Made by a program: the position numbers and the translations under genes
Part shown: positions 1 to 9,443 of the stretch, piece after piece
Layout: the number at the start of each line of letters is the position of its first letter
Numbering within the stretch: the first letter of the stretch is position 1
Origin: Lachnospiraceae bacterium
Lineage (GTDB): Bacteria > Bacillota > Clostridia > Lachnospirales > Lachnospiraceae
Direction: 5' to 3'
NCBI GenBank assembly: GCA_022788085.1
Contig: JALEWA010000004.1
Coordinates: 1 to 64,000 of the forward strand
Length of the DNA: 64,000 nt
The notes under the pieces: generated by a model
What the model was told of the DNA's origin: nothing
The model's database searches: none
The model's input: the letters and a program-made list of their open reading frames with translations, nothing else

Positions 1-1425
1 CACAATACCATCATAGGTAGCAGTACCGCCACCTGTTGCCAGGCTTTCTACGCCTCCCTTAAAAGCAGACTGATGATTCAGGTCAAATTTCTCAATCGGT
101 ACATTTACCGTTACTTCATCATTATAGGAAACCAGTCCTACATAATTATCCGTTCCAATGTATCTCATACCATTGATCAATGACTGTCTGAGCATATTGA
201 TTGGCTCTCCATCCATACTTCCTGATACATCAGCTACGAATACTGCTATAATTGGCTTTCCATTATCCTTTTCTTCCTTCCAGAGATCCTGTGCACTTAA
301 GAGGTCATCTCCTGATACGTCATTCTGCTCGCAGATATAATCGTCCATTCCGTTAAAGCCATAGTCAGTAGCCTTTTTCTGTGCTTCCTGAGTCAGACAA
401 TACTCAGCGAACATTTCAAGTATTTCCTGTTTTTCCTCACTGATGTTACCAACTGCATAAAGTGGGGCATCATGACGGAATCCAAATGGAACACACTTAT
501 ACTTTCTCTGCATTTCCTTATCGTTCTGATATGCCTGATATTCATAAATAAAACCTGTAAGGGATCCTGATTCTACTGCAGTCTTCATCTGTGGTGTATT
601 ATATGCAACAAAAGGAACATTTGCCTGAAAGGTCTGAAAGCCTTGTATTGCCTCTTCACTTAAAGGATCGTCCGGACTATAGGTCTGAAGAGTACTGATC
701 AGGAAATTAAGACCTGTTGAGCTTGCATAAGGGTTGGTATAACCCATTGTAATTTCGCCGTTTGCCGTTGCTTCTACTACCGTTTTCAAATTTAACGCAC
801 CATATTTCTTCATCAACTCATCATAAGTACTGTTTGCAAATAAGAGTACAGGTACATTTCCTGCAAGTCTGTCTGTAACTGTTTTGATTTCTATATTATC
901 TGCTTCAAGCATCTTACCCCAGAATGCATTTGATGGTGAGAATCCTTCCGGAACGTATTTCCCTGTAGCTATATATTCCATGGCAAGACCGGAAGTAACA
1001 TTTCTGATACGAACGGATACATCCTGTCCTCCAACCTGAAAATCTTCACGATTAAAGCTTTCTGCCATTTCATTCATCCAGCCATCCTTATTCTCGCCCG
1101 CTCTCTCCGGTGCAGTAAAGATTTCTACATAAAGGCTGGAATTCTCTCTTACAGTAACCTCATTCTTGTCAATATCCGGAAGTTCGTCTGCTTTATCCTC
1201 CTGAACCAAATCAACTTGAGACTTTACAGGATCTGCATAAGATACCTCAATATGCTTAAGCATATTATCAATACTTCTTTGTGCTGCCTCCGTACTGATG
1301 GTCTTATCGGATTTTCCGATGTTCCTCGTTGCGCTGATGCCTGCTACTGCAATTGCAAATACAACAATTGCAATAACCACTGCACCCAGCATAATTTTGC
1401 TGTTGTTCTTCATGTCCCTAACCAT
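1..1425 (-). CDS. Membrane-anchored substrate-binding/VWA domain protein (3' end outside window)
   Basis: The 475 visible residues begin with a hydrophobic anchor (about residues 10-26) and continue into a region resembling the fold of ABC substrate-binding proteins (about residues 60-330). A von Willebrand A domain then starts with a MIDAS-type DVSGSMDG motif near residue 410. The C-terminus lies beyond position 1. Such proteins are extracellular and anchored by the N-terminal helix; VWA domains bind metal-dependent protein ligands. The ligand and role here are unknown. The gene lies 17 bp after the stop of the 247-residue membrane protein upstream, so the two are probably co-transcribed. 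Two in-frame ATG codons (1425 and 1413) compete. The first follows a purine-rich AGAAAGGG directly and the second is four codons later, so the exact start is uncertain. Fusion of a binding-protein-like half to a VWA half is the notable feature. Confidence 0.8.
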   Translation of the reverse strand, partial: MVRDMKNNSKIMLGAVVIAIVVFAIAVAGISATRNIGKSDKTISTEAAQRSIDNMLKHIEVSYADPVKSQVDLVQEDKADELPDIDKNEVTVRENSSLYVEIFTAPERAGENKDGWMNEMAESFNREDFQVGGQDVSVRIRNVTSGLAMEYIATGKYVPEGFSPSNAFWGKMLEADNIEIKTVTDRLAGNVPVLLFANSTYDELMKKYGALNLKTVVEATANGEITMGYTNPYASSTGLNFLISTLQTYSPDDPLSEEAIQGFQTFQANVPFVAYNTPQMKTAVESGSLTGFIYEYQAYQNDKEMQRKYKCVPFGFRHDAPLYAVGNISEEKQEILEMFAEYCLTQEAQKKATDYGFNGMDDYICEQNDVSGDDLLSAQDLWKEEKDNGKPIIAVFVADVSGSMDGEPINMLRQSLINGMRYIGTDNYVGLVSYNDEVTVNVPIEKFDLNHQSAFKGGVESLATGGGTATYDGIV

Positions 1426-1442
1426 TCCCTTTCTTCTTTTGT

Positions 1443-2186
1443 TCAACCCTGATAGTACTGAATCTGTTTAATCAGTGTATCAATCTCTGCATATGCTTTA
1501 ATTTGTGATGTATCCGTAATTTCCGATGCTGCAAGCTCCAACATCAGTTCATCAAGCTTAAACAACAGCTTTTCATTCTGATTTCGTTGTTCCTTTACAG
1601 CCTCGATATTTTTATTATACAGTTCCAGACGTTGTATCTGTATATCATCCGGAATATCGTCATTCTTATAGTTAAGCAGCTTGCTATACTCTGCATCATC
1701 AATTACACGCATGCGATTAAGCATACCAGCCATATTGGAAAAAATTGCAGCCCTCGCACTTTCTGAAATAGCAGCAAATTTCTGATAGGTAAGACTTCCC
1801 TTATTAAATTTCCTCTGCAAAATCTCTTCAATTTCTTTTTGTAACGATTCACATTTAACCAATTGATCCAAAGAAGAACTTGCTACCTGCCCAAAAAGTT
1901 TCGTACCAAGATACTGTTGCAATTCCTCTCTGATGCTCTGTGCAGAATATGTATTTTCTCCAATATATCGATGCTCTGCCTTCTTGCCAAGCAATGAATA
2001 GTTATATCCTACGACTCCCAGCGGCATCAAAACTCCCATGGTAATAGAAAGTGCTGCCTTGATAATACTAGGATCTGATGGTCTCAATCCCAAAAGTCCC
2101 GGGGAATATAGCAAGACAAATCCTGCTGCAAATCCGGCATTTCCAAGGATTAACTTCCCTATTTTATTTTTCATATTTTGATTCAA
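1443..2186 (-). CDS. Two-helix membrane protein with long cytoplasmic-type helical tail, unknown function
   Basis: I do not recognise a characterised family. The 247-residue product has two hydrophobic segments (about residues 11-31 and 42-62). About 180 charged, mostly helical residues follow, rich in Glu, Lys and Leu and probably forming coiled coils. It sits directly upstream of the substrate-binding/VWA protein with a 17 bp gap, so the two probably form an operon and may act together at the membrane. A second in-frame ATG follows four codons after the first. The ribosome binding site is weak in both cases. Confidence 0.7.
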   Translation of the reverse strand: MNQNMKNKIGKLILGNAGFAAGFVLLYSPGLLGLRPSDPSIIKAALSITMGVLMPLGVVGYNYSLLGKKAEHRYIGENTYSAQSIREELQQYLGTKLFGQVASSSLDQLVKCESLQKEIEEILQRKFNKGSLTYQKFAAISESARAAIFSNMAGMLNRMRVIDDAEYSKLLNYKNDDIPDDIQIQRLELYNKNIEAVKEQRNQNEKLLFKLDELMLELAASEITDTSQIKAYAEIDTLIKQIQYYQG

Positions 2187-2268
2187 TCTTTACACCCTCT
2201 GTACTTTTCTTTTCTCATCAGTATATCATTTTCTGTCACTTTTGAACACCCTAAATTCCTATGAATCA

Positions 2269-2297
2269 CAAAAAGCAGCCACACAGGCTGCCTTTTG
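2269..2297 (-). terminator. Intrinsic terminator of glgP
   Basis: A 12-bp inverted repeat (2269-2280 with 2286-2297) has a 5-nt loop. Read on the minus strand the 3' arm ends in GCTGC followed by TTTTT. It starts 14 bp after the glycogen phosphorylase stop codon. Confidence 0.85.
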
Positions 2298-2310
2298 CGT
2301 AACATTTATT

Positions 2311-4581
2311 TTAGTTCAACTTCCAGATATCTCTGTTATACTCAGCGATTGTTCTGTCTGATGAGAAGAATCCTGCCTTTGCAATGTTTACAAGCATCAT
2401 TCTCTTCCACTTAGCTTCGTTTCTGTAATCTTCAAACATATGATCCTTGGTCTTAATATAATCTTCTAAGTCAAGTAAGGTCATGAACCAGTCCTTATTG
2501 ATCAATTCCTTGTGAAGTCTGGTAAGTCTCTCTTCGTTACCTACCTCGAGAACCTCATCACTGATAATAAAGTCTACTGCTTCCTTGATTACATTGCTCT
2601 TCTCATAGAAGTCCTTAGATACATAATCAGCCTTCTCATAGTGTTCGATAACAGCCTCTGACTTTTCTCCGAATACATAGATGTTCTCGTCACCAACAAG
2701 CTCATTGATTTCTACGTTAGCACCATCACTTGTACCAAGTGTTACTGCACCGTTTAACATGAACTTCATGTTACCTGTACCGGATGCTTCCTTAGATGCT
2801 AAGGAAATCTGCTCAGAAATATCACATGCCGGAATAAGCTTCTCTGCATAGCTTACATTGTAGTTCTCTACCATAACAACCTTCATGTAATCCTTTACAT
2901 CAGGATCGTTGTTAACGATTTCCTGTAAGCAAAGCAGTAAATGAATAATATCCTGCGCAATGATATAAGCCGGAGCTGCCTTTGCACCAAAAATAAAGGT
3001 GACAGGTGTTGAAGGCTTCTTGCCTGCCTTAATTTCAAGATACTTATGGATAATATAAAGTGCATTCATCTGCTGACGCTTATACTCATGAAGTCTCTTA
3101 ATCTGAATATCATAGATAGATTCCGGATTGATATCCTGTCCTTCATTTTCCTTGATATACTGTGCAAGAGCTGCTTTCTTATCTTTCTTGATTGCCTTGA
3201 TTTCGCTTAAGAATGCTTCATCATCCTTGAACTTAAGAAGCTTCTCTAATTCATCTGCATCCTTCTTCCAGCCATCACCGATTGCCTTTGTAATAGCTGC
3301 TGCAAGTTCTCTGTTACAAGACATAAGCCATCTTCTGAAAGTAATACCGTTTGTCTTATTATTGAACTTCTCAGGATAAATCTTATAAAAATGATTTAAC
3401 TCAGTATCCTTTAAGATTTCTGTATGGATAGCTGCAACACCATTTACAGAGAATCCGTAATGGATATCAATATGAGCCATGTGTACTCTTAAATCCTTAT
3501 CGATAATCTGCACCTTAGGATCATCATACTTGATAGCTGCTCTCTTGTCTAACTCCCAGATAATAGGCATGAGCTGAGGAACAACCTTCTGTAAGTACTT
3601 GATTGGCCATTTTTCAAGTGCTTCTGCAAGGATGGTATGATTTGTATATGCGCAAGTCTTGCTTACAACATCAATTGCCTCTTCCATTTCGAAGCCTTCC
3701 TCTTCGGTAAGGATTCTGATCAGTTCCGGAATAACCATTGTTGGATGAGTATCGTTAATCTGAATTACTGCATGCTCATTCATCTTGTGAAGATCGTAGC
3801 CGTTCTCCTTCATTTCCTTTAAGATGAGCTGTGCACCGTTACATACCATGAAATACTGCTGATAAATACGAAGCATCTGACCAGCTTCATCAGAGTCATC
3901 CGGATACAGGAATAAAGTTAAGTTCTTGTCTACATCCTTCTTATCAAAATCAATGCCATCTTCCACGATGCTCTCATCGATTGTTTCAATATCAAATAAA
4001 TGAAGCTTATTGATACCCTGTTCATATCCGATTACATCAATATCATATAATCTGGACATAACCTTCTTCTTTCCAAAGTATACCGGGAAAGAAATATCTG
4101 TCTTTGTAAGCCATGACTGAGCTTCAATCCAGTCATTCTTTTCTGCTGTCTGCTGTCTATCCTTGAATACCTGCTTGAACAGACCAAAGTGGTAGTTCAG
4201 ACCAATACCGTCTCCAGGAAGTCCTAAGGTTGCAATAGAATCTAAGAAACAAGCGGCAAGTCTTCCAAGACCACCATTACCAAGAGATGGTTCCGGCTCA
4301 ACTTCTTCAATAACACTTAAATCTTTGCCTTCCTCCTTAAGAGCTGCTTCCAGCTCTTCGTAGATTCCAAGGTTAATCAGGTTGTTAGATAATAACTTAC
4401 CAATTAAGAATTCAGCGGAGATATAATATACCTTCTTGCTTCCCTTAATCTGACCCTTACCTTCCATCATTTCCTTCGTCATGGTTAGAATTGCATAATA
4501 AAGCTTCTGATTATCAAGCTCTTTGATGCTCTGACCATACATTTTCTGTGCTACTGCTTCCAAATTTGTTTTTACGCTCAT
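2311..4581 (-). CDS. glgP: Glycogen/maltodextrin phosphorylase (GT35)
   Basis: This enzyme releases glucose-1-phosphate from the non-reducing ends of alpha-1,4-glucans by phosphorolysis in the cytoplasm, using pyridoxal phosphate. The 756-residue sequence carries the family hallmarks in order: [15 protein letters not shown] near residue 100, [13 protein letters not shown] near residue 385, [11 protein letters not shown] near residue 410, and the cofactor-binding segment with NMKFMLNGA near residue 605 (the Lys would hold PLP). [10 protein letters not shown] stretch follows. An AAGGAGA ribosome binding site precedes the ATG by 5 nt. The gene has its own terminator, and a LacI-type palindrome lies in its upstream region. 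The LacI regulator gene lies immediately upstream in the same direction. Whether glycogen or imported maltodextrin is the main substrate cannot be read from sequence. Confidence 0.97.
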   Translation of the reverse strand: MSVKTNLEAVAQKMYGQSIKELDNQKLYYAILTMTKEMMEGKGQIKGSKKVYYISAEFLIGKLLSNNLINLGIYEELEAALKEEGKDLSVIEEVEPEPSLGNGGLGRLAACFLDSIATLGLPGDGIGLNYHFGLFKQVFKDRQQTAEKNDWIEAQSWLTKTDISFPVYFGKKKVMSRLYDIDVIGYEQGINKLHLFDIETIDESIVEDGIDFDKKDVDKNLTLFLYPDDSDEAGQMLRIYQQYFMVCNGAQLILKEMKENGYDLHKMNEHAVIQINDTHPTMVIPELIRILTEEEGFEMEEAIDVVSKTCAYTNHTILAEALEKWPIKYLQKVVPQLMPIIWELDKRAAIKYDDPKVQIIDKDLRVHMAHIDIHYGFSVNGVAAIHTEILKDTELNHFYKIYPEKFNNKTNGITFRRWLMSCNRELAAAITKAIGDGWKKDADELEKLLKFKDDEAFLSEIKAIKKDKKAALAQYIKENEGQDINPESIYDIQIKRLHEYKRQQMNALYIIHKYLEIKAGKKPSTPVTFIFGAKAAPAYIIAQDIIHLLLCLQEIVNNDPDVKDYMKVVMVENYNVSYAEKLIPACDISEQISLASKEASGTGNMKFMLNGAVTLGTSDGANVEINELVGDENIYVFGEKSEAVIEHYEKADYVSKDFYEKSNVIKEAVDFIISDEVLEVGNEERLTRLHKELINKDWFMTLLDLEDYIKTKDHMFEDYRNEAKWKRMMLVNIAKAGFFSSDRTIAEYNRDIWKLN

Positions 4582-4640
4582 AAAAATCTCCTTTTTTGCA
4601 TTTTTAAAAAAATTGTGATTATTTTCTTCTATATTTCATT

Positions 4641-4666
4641 ACCAACTTTCGTTTGGTAACGTTACC
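4641..4666. promoter_or_regulatory. LacI-type operator(s) upstream of glgP
   Basis: The perfect 12-bp palindrome GGTAACGTTACC (4655-4666) has the central CG typical of LacI-family operators. A second imperfect inverted repeat, ACCAAC-N5-TTTGGT (4641-4657), overlaps it. Both lie 60-85 bp upstream of the glgP start and downstream of the neighbouring lacI gene. They differ from the tandem sites in front of that lacI gene, so the cognate regulator is not certain. Confidence 0.6.
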
Positions 4667-4745
4667 ATAATATTGTAAATGGAAATGTGCCTGTTATCGT
4701 TCTCTCCAATAATATATACTTTGTAATATATACTTTGCACATTCA

Positions 4746-5735
4746 TCAGGAAATGACATCCTGATATTCCATTCGGATGAGTTTGTGTGGCATAATGATT
4801 TCCTGTCCCTTTTGACCATTCATTAATCTTGCCATCTCATCCACCGCTTTTGCAGCAATCTGCCTAAAATCCTGTTTTACCGTATGCATCTGCTTTCCGG
4901 CATACCCCATAAGGCTGATGCCATCAAAACCACATACCGGTCTGAAGATATCCATATCGATCAGAGCTTTCATTGCTCCGATTGCCATCATATCCGATGC
5001 ACAGATAATCGCTTCCCTGCGTCTTGCATATTGCAGTGTAATCTTTCTTGCTTCCAGCTCACTGAAATTACCTGTTCTTGTGAAAACAGTCAGCCCCATT
5101 TCTGCTGCAAGCTTCTTCATCCCCTGCATACGTTCTTCTGATACATAGCCGTTTTTCTTTCCTGCTATATAGAGAATCCTTTTGCACTTATGCTGCATAA
5201 TAATTTCTTTTGCAACCTCATACTGAGCCTTCGTGTGGTCAATATGAATATTAGAAGTATGCTCGCCTACTCCCGGCGCATCGATGAGTACTACTTTGAA
5301 TCTCTCGCTTTGTACTAGTTTATGCAATACAGTGTCCTGTTTTGACAATCCGCAGATAATCAATCCTTCAATACTTTGTGACTGGAAGTAACGAGTCATT
5401 TCCTCTACGTCCATCTCCCTGATCATGGTAAAGAACACTGTAATCACATCAACGTTAAGTTCCTTTGCCCGGTTTATGGCTCCAACAATATACTGCATGG
5501 GAATCTCATCTACTGTCTGTGCGTGTCTGTTCACATCAAGCAATAGTGCAACCCTTCCTGTCTGCTTGGAAGAAAGTGCTGACGCAATGGAATTCGGTAC
5601 AAACCCCAGCTCCTGTATTGCCTCATTAACCTTTTGCTTTGTTTTCTCACTGACATTCGGATAATTATTGAGTACTTTAGATACCGTGGATATTGCAACT
5701 CCTGCATGTTTTGCTACGTCTCTGATTGATACCAC
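4746..5735 (-). CDS. LacI-family transcriptional regulator, probably controls glgP region
   Basis: An N-terminal helix-turn-helix (IRDVAKHAGVAISTVSKVLNN) with the hinge region SIASALSSKQTGRVALL is followed by a periplasmic-binding-protein-like effector domain. The protein is about 329 residues, the usual LacI length. I chose the GTG at 5735 because an AGGAGAT ribosome binding site lies 4-5 nt before it and the HTH starts at residue 3. An upstream in-frame ATG at 5843 would add 36 residues with no LacI counterpart and would swallow the tandem operator at 5796-5823. Its neighbours are glycogen phosphorylase downstream and cheY upstream. A role in controlling alpha-glucan metabolism is inferred from position only; the effector is unknown. 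Confidence 0.9.
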   Translation of the reverse strand: MVSIRDVAKHAGVAISTVSKVLNNYPNVSEKTKQKVNEAIQELGFVPNSIASALSSKQTGRVALLLDVNRHAQTVDEIPMQYIVGAINRAKELNVDVITVFFTMIREMDVEEMTRYFQSQSIEGLIICGLSKQDTVLHKLVQSERFKVVLIDAPGVGEHTSNIHIDHTKAQYEVAKEIIMQHKCKRILYIAGKKNGYVSEERMQGMKKLAAEMGLTVFTRTGNFSELEARKITLQYARRREAIICASDMMAIGAMKALIDMDIFRPVCGFDGISLMGYAGKQMHTVKQDFRQIAAKAVDEMARLMNGQKGQEIIMPHKLIRMEYQDVIS

Positions 5736-5795
5736 GTAATCTCCTACTTTCCAAAACCTTTCCAGATAAGTCTTCCTTAATTCCATCCGGTAATT

Positions 5796-5823
5796 GGAAA
5801 ACGTTTTCTGGAAAACGTTTTCC
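5796..5823. promoter_or_regulatory. Tandem LacI operators upstream of lacI (likely autoregulation)
   Basis: Two abutting 14-bp palindromes, GGAAAACGTTTTCT (5796-5809) and GGAAAACGTTTTCC (5810-5823), lie 61-88 bp upstream of the GTG start of the LacI gene. The 14-bp repeat period and central ACGT are typical LacI-family features. A further inverted repeat, AACGGT-N6-ACCGTT, lies at about 5841-5858. Autoregulation is inferred. Confidence 0.75.
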
Positions 5824-5887
5824 TTATCATATAATAAAAACAACGGTTTGTCTACCGTTATTTTTATTTTTTTAATTTTTTATTTAT

Positions 5888-6250
5888 TTATTTGTTCATA
5901 ACTCTGTCTACTGCAGCAATCAAACGGTCTGCCTCAAAAGGCTTTACAATAAAATCCTTGGCTCCGTTTTGGATTGCCTGCGCAACCATCGCCTGCTGTC
6001 CCATAGCAGAACATATAATAACTTTAGCAGAAGAATCCAATTCCTTAATACGCTTTAATGCCTCTACACCATTCATTTCCGGCATAGTAATATCAAGTAA
6101 TACAACTTCCGGCTTTACCTCTATAAATCTTTTTACTGCCTCAATTCCATCTCCTGCTTCACCAACAACTTCATGACCATTTTTTTCAAGCATCTGTCTT
6201 ATTGTCATGCGCATAAACGACGCATCATCTACAATCAATACCTTTGCCAT
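5888..6250 (-). CDS. cheY: Single-domain response regulator, CheY type
   Basis: The product is 120 residues long and consists of a receiver domain only. The acidic pair D8/D9, phospho-acceptor D53 (in LLDITMPEMNG), S81 in the Thr/Ser switch position and K103 (VKPF) are all present, so it should be phosphorylatable. It has no output domain, so it acts by protein contact, as CheY does at the flagellar switch. No chemotaxis or flagellar genes are in the window and it stands alone, so the target is not certain. A GGCGG-containing ribosome binding site lies 8 nt before the ATG. Confidence 0.92.
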   Translation of the reverse strand: MAKVLIVDDASFMRMTIRQMLEKNGHEVVGEAGDGIEAVKRFIEVKPEVVLLDITMPEMNGVEALKRIKELDSSAKVIICSAMGQQAMVAQAIQNGAKDFIVKPFEADRLIAAVDRVMNK

Positions 6251-6372
6251 AGCGCATACCGCCTTTCAAATCGTACTTATATATCTAAAAATATTGCATT
6301 CCATTATGATTTTAACACATATTTTTATATATTAAAAGTATTTGTTTGATTTTTTTCATTATTTCATTTCTA

Positions 6373-8574
6373 TTATATGTACATGATATCTTTTTCTTCC
6401 TTCATGTCCTTGCCTTTTATCACAGACTCATTTCTTTTCAGGCATTCCTTCACCCATTCATAAATCTTATCACGTAAATCCCGGTTATTATGCAATTCCT
6501 CGTAATTCATCAGCCTATACAAATAAGTATGCTCTCCAAACTTATGAAACTTTTCACACTCGAAGGAAATACCTTCCATTGGCTGAAGTGTCATCTGTTC
6601 AGGAGGTTTTTCCTTTATATTGGTAATAAGATATTTATAATTGTAGTTCTTGACATAGACTGATGCATCCTTTCCCACAAGCTTTATTTCAGCATTGACA
6701 GGAATACGAGGCATCTTACGATATTGCAGTGTTTTGTGTTTAAAACGTCTTCCTATATTTCTATGGATATCAGAAAAACATGATGTATATCCTGCTATTT
6801 TTTCTACGCCTTGAATCTGTCTGTCATATAAAATACCATAGTACTGTTCTTTGGAATCTTCTTCCTCTATAAGTGAAAATACATATTTCCAGCTACCATT
6901 TTCATATTGTACTCCGACAAGATTTCCTTTTATCTGTGCATGATAACGTTCTGTATGTATCAAAATGACGTATTCCTCTTCATCATCCCAATCATAAGGC
7001 ATATCACATAACACAGAAATACTAATAGGTGATAAATCCTTTGACCGGCACTCAATCTTTTGTCCTGAGCCAATTACCTCACATGAAATATCAGCACAAA
7101 TTCTTTCCTCCTGACGGATGTACGGTCTTCCTATAACCCAGAAAACAGACATAAGAAGCATATATAAATTACAAAGCAGGCATAATAGCAGAAGAACCAG
7201 TATATCATCCCTGTTTCCTTTACAGAATCTCCAAATAATGCTGATGCCTGCTGCCAGTGTCATAGCAATCCATATAGAATGTGCCATTACATTTCCAAAT
7301 AATGTTTTCAGCCGATTGTTCCTTTTCTGTTTTTTATGTTTGCCAAGCTTAGCTCTAACAAAACTGAATATAAGAAACGGGAAGGTAGATATTTCGTATA
7401 TTCTTCTCCATCTTAGATTGGTAGTTTGACCACTGATAAGTCTAAGACATAACTCAGCTCCCAGATACAATCCAAGCCATGCCAAAATTATGAAAGCAGA
7501 ATGGCAACCCCAAAGCCTTATTTCAAACAGCGAAGCAATTATTGGCAAAGCCAAAAATACACATGTTCTTACCTGGCCTAATTGATCACCTGCATAAGCC
7601 CGATAGCTTCTTTTTTGATTACGCTCAAGAGATATATGATTTCCATATATCTGTGCTGCCTCTTCTATTTGTTTTCTTTTCTTTCCAATAAAGGAAGACA
7701 GGTCTGAAGCATAGATACCGGAAGCCAGTACTTCATTCCTATAGAGGCAGCGATATCCTTTTTCTTGAATACGGATTCCTGTTAATAACATACCTTTGGA
7801 AAAACCGTGTACCTCTTCCATTGCTTTTCTTGATACTACTACATTAGAATCACATAGAACAGTTGCGTTGACACATGATGCTGCGGGCTGAAAAACAGAT
7901 TGAAAATATCTGTTTTCTTCCGGTATCTTATCCTCTGAAAAAAGCCGGAACTGATACGCATCCGGGTTAAAGCTGCCCATTGCTGTCTGAATAAAGCCTG
8001 CCTTATCGGTCTGCATGAGTTCTCCTACTGTCTTCAGTAAAAACTCATGTCTTGGAATCACTCCTGCTTCAAGCAAAGCAATATACTGTTTATCTGTCTC
8101 TTGCAGTGCCTGATTCAGGCCTTCTTCCATAGATCCCTGACATATAGCATACTGAAAGCCAAGCTCTTGGGACATAGCACGAATCCCTGCTCTTTCCTTC
8201 TTATCAACAACTGTGATATATATACTTTCCCTGTTTGGGTAATCAAGCAGACGGCATCCATTTACTGTTCTGAAAACCTCGTTCCTGTCCTTTCCATATG
8301 CAGAAATAAAGATATCAACTTCCGGATAATCCTTCTCTGCTTTCACGTGTTCTTCACTCTTTGCAGAATCTCTTAACAACAATGCCTGTCGGATACGCAT
8401 TCCAAACTGACATACAGCAAGAAACTCAAAAATCACCAACACGCTGCCCAGTACCATATCAGTCATATCAGCTTCCAAGGGTAATGTAAATAGAAATCTC
8501 CATATGAAATACACGCAACATAAGAAAAGATATATGTATATTACTGTGCTTCTAAATCGTTTTCCATTCTTCAT
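6373..8574 (-). CDS. BcsA-like membrane glycosyltransferase with PilZ domain, catalytic motifs apparently lost
   Basis: About 733 residues. Two N-terminal membrane segments are followed by a GT2 fold (about residues 85-330), further membrane helices (about 350-500) and a PilZ-like c-di-GMP-binding region from about residue 505. That region has an RxxxR motif (RQEER) and a degraded DxSxxG (DLSPIS). A second PilZ-like stretch follows. The order matches BcsA cellulose synthase. The catalytic signatures do not: the DDG position reads VDKK, the DxD position reads EAG, TED is absent and QxxRW reads KKRKQ. I infer a non-catalytic scaffold or c-di-GMP receptor. The start at 8574 follows GAGGA by 8 nt and lies 13 bp after the sortase stop. 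A longer reading from 8667 would overlap the sortase by 80 bp. It forms an operon with the sortase. Confidence 0.75.
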   Translation of the reverse strand: MKNGKRFRSTVIYIYLFLCCVYFIWRFLFTLPLEADMTDMVLGSVLVIFEFLAVCQFGMRIRQALLLRDSAKSEEHVKAEKDYPEVDIFISAYGKDRNEVFRTVNGCRLLDYPNRESIYITVVDKKERAGIRAMSQELGFQYAICQGSMEEGLNQALQETDKQYIALLEAGVIPRHEFLLKTVGELMQTDKAGFIQTAMGSFNPDAYQFRLFSEDKIPEENRYFQSVFQPAASCVNATVLCDSNVVVSRKAMEEVHGFSKGMLLTGIRIQEKGYRCLYRNEVLASGIYASDLSSFIGKKRKQIEEAAQIYGNHISLERNQKRSYRAYAGDQLGQVRTCVFLALPIIASLFEIRLWGCHSAFIILAWLGLYLGAELCLRLISGQTTNLRWRRIYEISTFPFLIFSFVRAKLGKHKKQKRNNRLKTLFGNVMAHSIWIAMTLAAGISIIWRFCKGNRDDILVLLLLCLLCNLYMLLMSVFWVIGRPYIRQEERICADISCEVIGSGQKIECRSKDLSPISISVLCDMPYDWDDEEEYVILIHTERYHAQIKGNLVGVQYENGSWKYVFSLIEEEDSKEQYYGILYDRQIQGVEKIAGYTSCFSDIHRNIGRRFKHKTLQYRKMPRIPVNAEIKLVGKDASVYVKNYNYKYLITNIKEKPPEQMTLQPMEGISFECEKFHKFGEHTYLYRLMNYEELHNNRDLRDKIYEWVKECLKRNESVIKGKDMKEEKDIMYI

Positions 8575-8587
8575 GACAATTCCTCTT

Positions 8588-9379
8588 TTATATTCTCTTT
8601 CCGACAACGACCAACCGTCCATTCTTTGTGTGATACTCACAAGTTGATAACGTAATAAATTCATCACCGAATTCAGCAGTTACACCTGTATCAAATTCGC
8701 TTAATTTCTTTATATTATTATAAAAATTATCAAATTCCTCCTGATTCCTTGCTTCGAAAAATTGATAATACTTAAATACTTTATCTTCAACGGTGTAAAC
8801 CCTGGATCGGAAAACTGCAATTACCTCATATTCCCTTTTCTCATCCTCCGTATAAAATAAGATTCTGCTATGCTCCTTTGTATATTCCGCATCCTCAAAG
8901 TCCTTCAGAGCCGCAAACATGGCACCGGACTTCATATTATGTCCATGAATGATCAGGTTATTTGATGTTTTACTTATATCAGAATCCGTATCTAAAATCA
9001 GTGTGCCATTTCTGTCATCCTCCTTGAAGAAGTTGCGACGCAGATAGTATTCCTCATCATCCATTGTCTGCATTACAGGATAATCAATTTCTGTTTCCGG
9101 TATATGCAGCCACCCTATCATGTCTTCGTTAGCATCAAAAAATTTCTGATAAGATACCTCTTCTTCCTCCTGCTCATTCTCTTTTTCTGTTTCCGGCTTT
9201 GTAGGAAGAGTATATTCTTTCATTTCTTCAAGTCTGACTATCGTATTCTCATAATCATGCCGGTCCTTTATATTCTTGTACTGTAAGCAGCCATATACAA
9301 TCAGTAAGACAGTTCCCATGCCAAACAGAATCAAATCCCATCTGATTCCCTTGCTTCTTCTATAGCTCTTTTTTCCCAT
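8588..9379 (-). CDS. Class B sortase
   Basis: Sortases cleave a sorting motif and attach surface proteins to peptidoglycan or build pili. The 263-residue protein has an N-terminal cytoplasmic stretch and one membrane helix (about residues 14-31), then an acidic linker. The catalytic domain has H147 (IHGHNM), C247 (TLSTCEY) and R255 (NGRL). The TLSTCEY context and the spacing fit class B. It is followed after 13 bp by the pseudo-glycosyltransferase gene, which is an unusual partner. None of the surface proteins in this window shows a recognisable sorting signal at its C-terminus, so the substrate lies elsewhere. Confidence 0.92.
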   Translation of the reverse strand: MGKKSYRRSKGIRWDLILFGMGTVLLIVYGCLQYKNIKDRHDYENTIVRLEEMKEYTLPTKPETEKENEQEEEEVSYQKFFDANEDMIGWLHIPETEIDYPVMQTMDDEEYYLRRNFFKEDDRNGTLILDTDSDISKTSNNLIIHGHNMKSGAMFAALKDFEDAEYTKEHSRILFYTEDEKREYEVIAVFRSRVYTVEDKVFKYYQFFEARNQEEFDNFYNNIKKLSEFDTGVTAEFGDEFITLSTCEYHTKNGRLVVVGKRI

Positions 9380-9399
9380 ATGATTTCTTCCTTAAATGT

Positions 9400-9424
9400 A
9401 AGGTGCCAAAAAAATTGGCACCTT
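9400..9424 (-). terminator. Hairpin after debranching enzyme gene
   Basis: A perfect 10-bp inverted repeat (9400-9409 with 9415-9424) has a 5-nt loop and lies 20 bp after the debranching enzyme stop and 20 bp before the sortase start. There is no uridine tract after the stem on the minus strand, so it may stabilise or attenuate rather than terminate fully. Confidence 0.55.
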
Positions 9425-9443
9425 GCTGACTTAAATACTTGTA

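Noticed and set aside
5736-5843. N-terminal 36-residue extension of the LacI regulator from an ATG at 5843
   Set aside because: It has no LacI counterpart, lacks a ribosome binding site, and contains the tandem operator palindromes; the GTG at 5735 has AGGAGAT at proper spacing.
8575-8667. Longer start of the BcsA-like gene
   Set aside because: It overlaps the sortase coding region by 80 bp and has no binding site; the ATG at 8574 is preceded by GAGGA.
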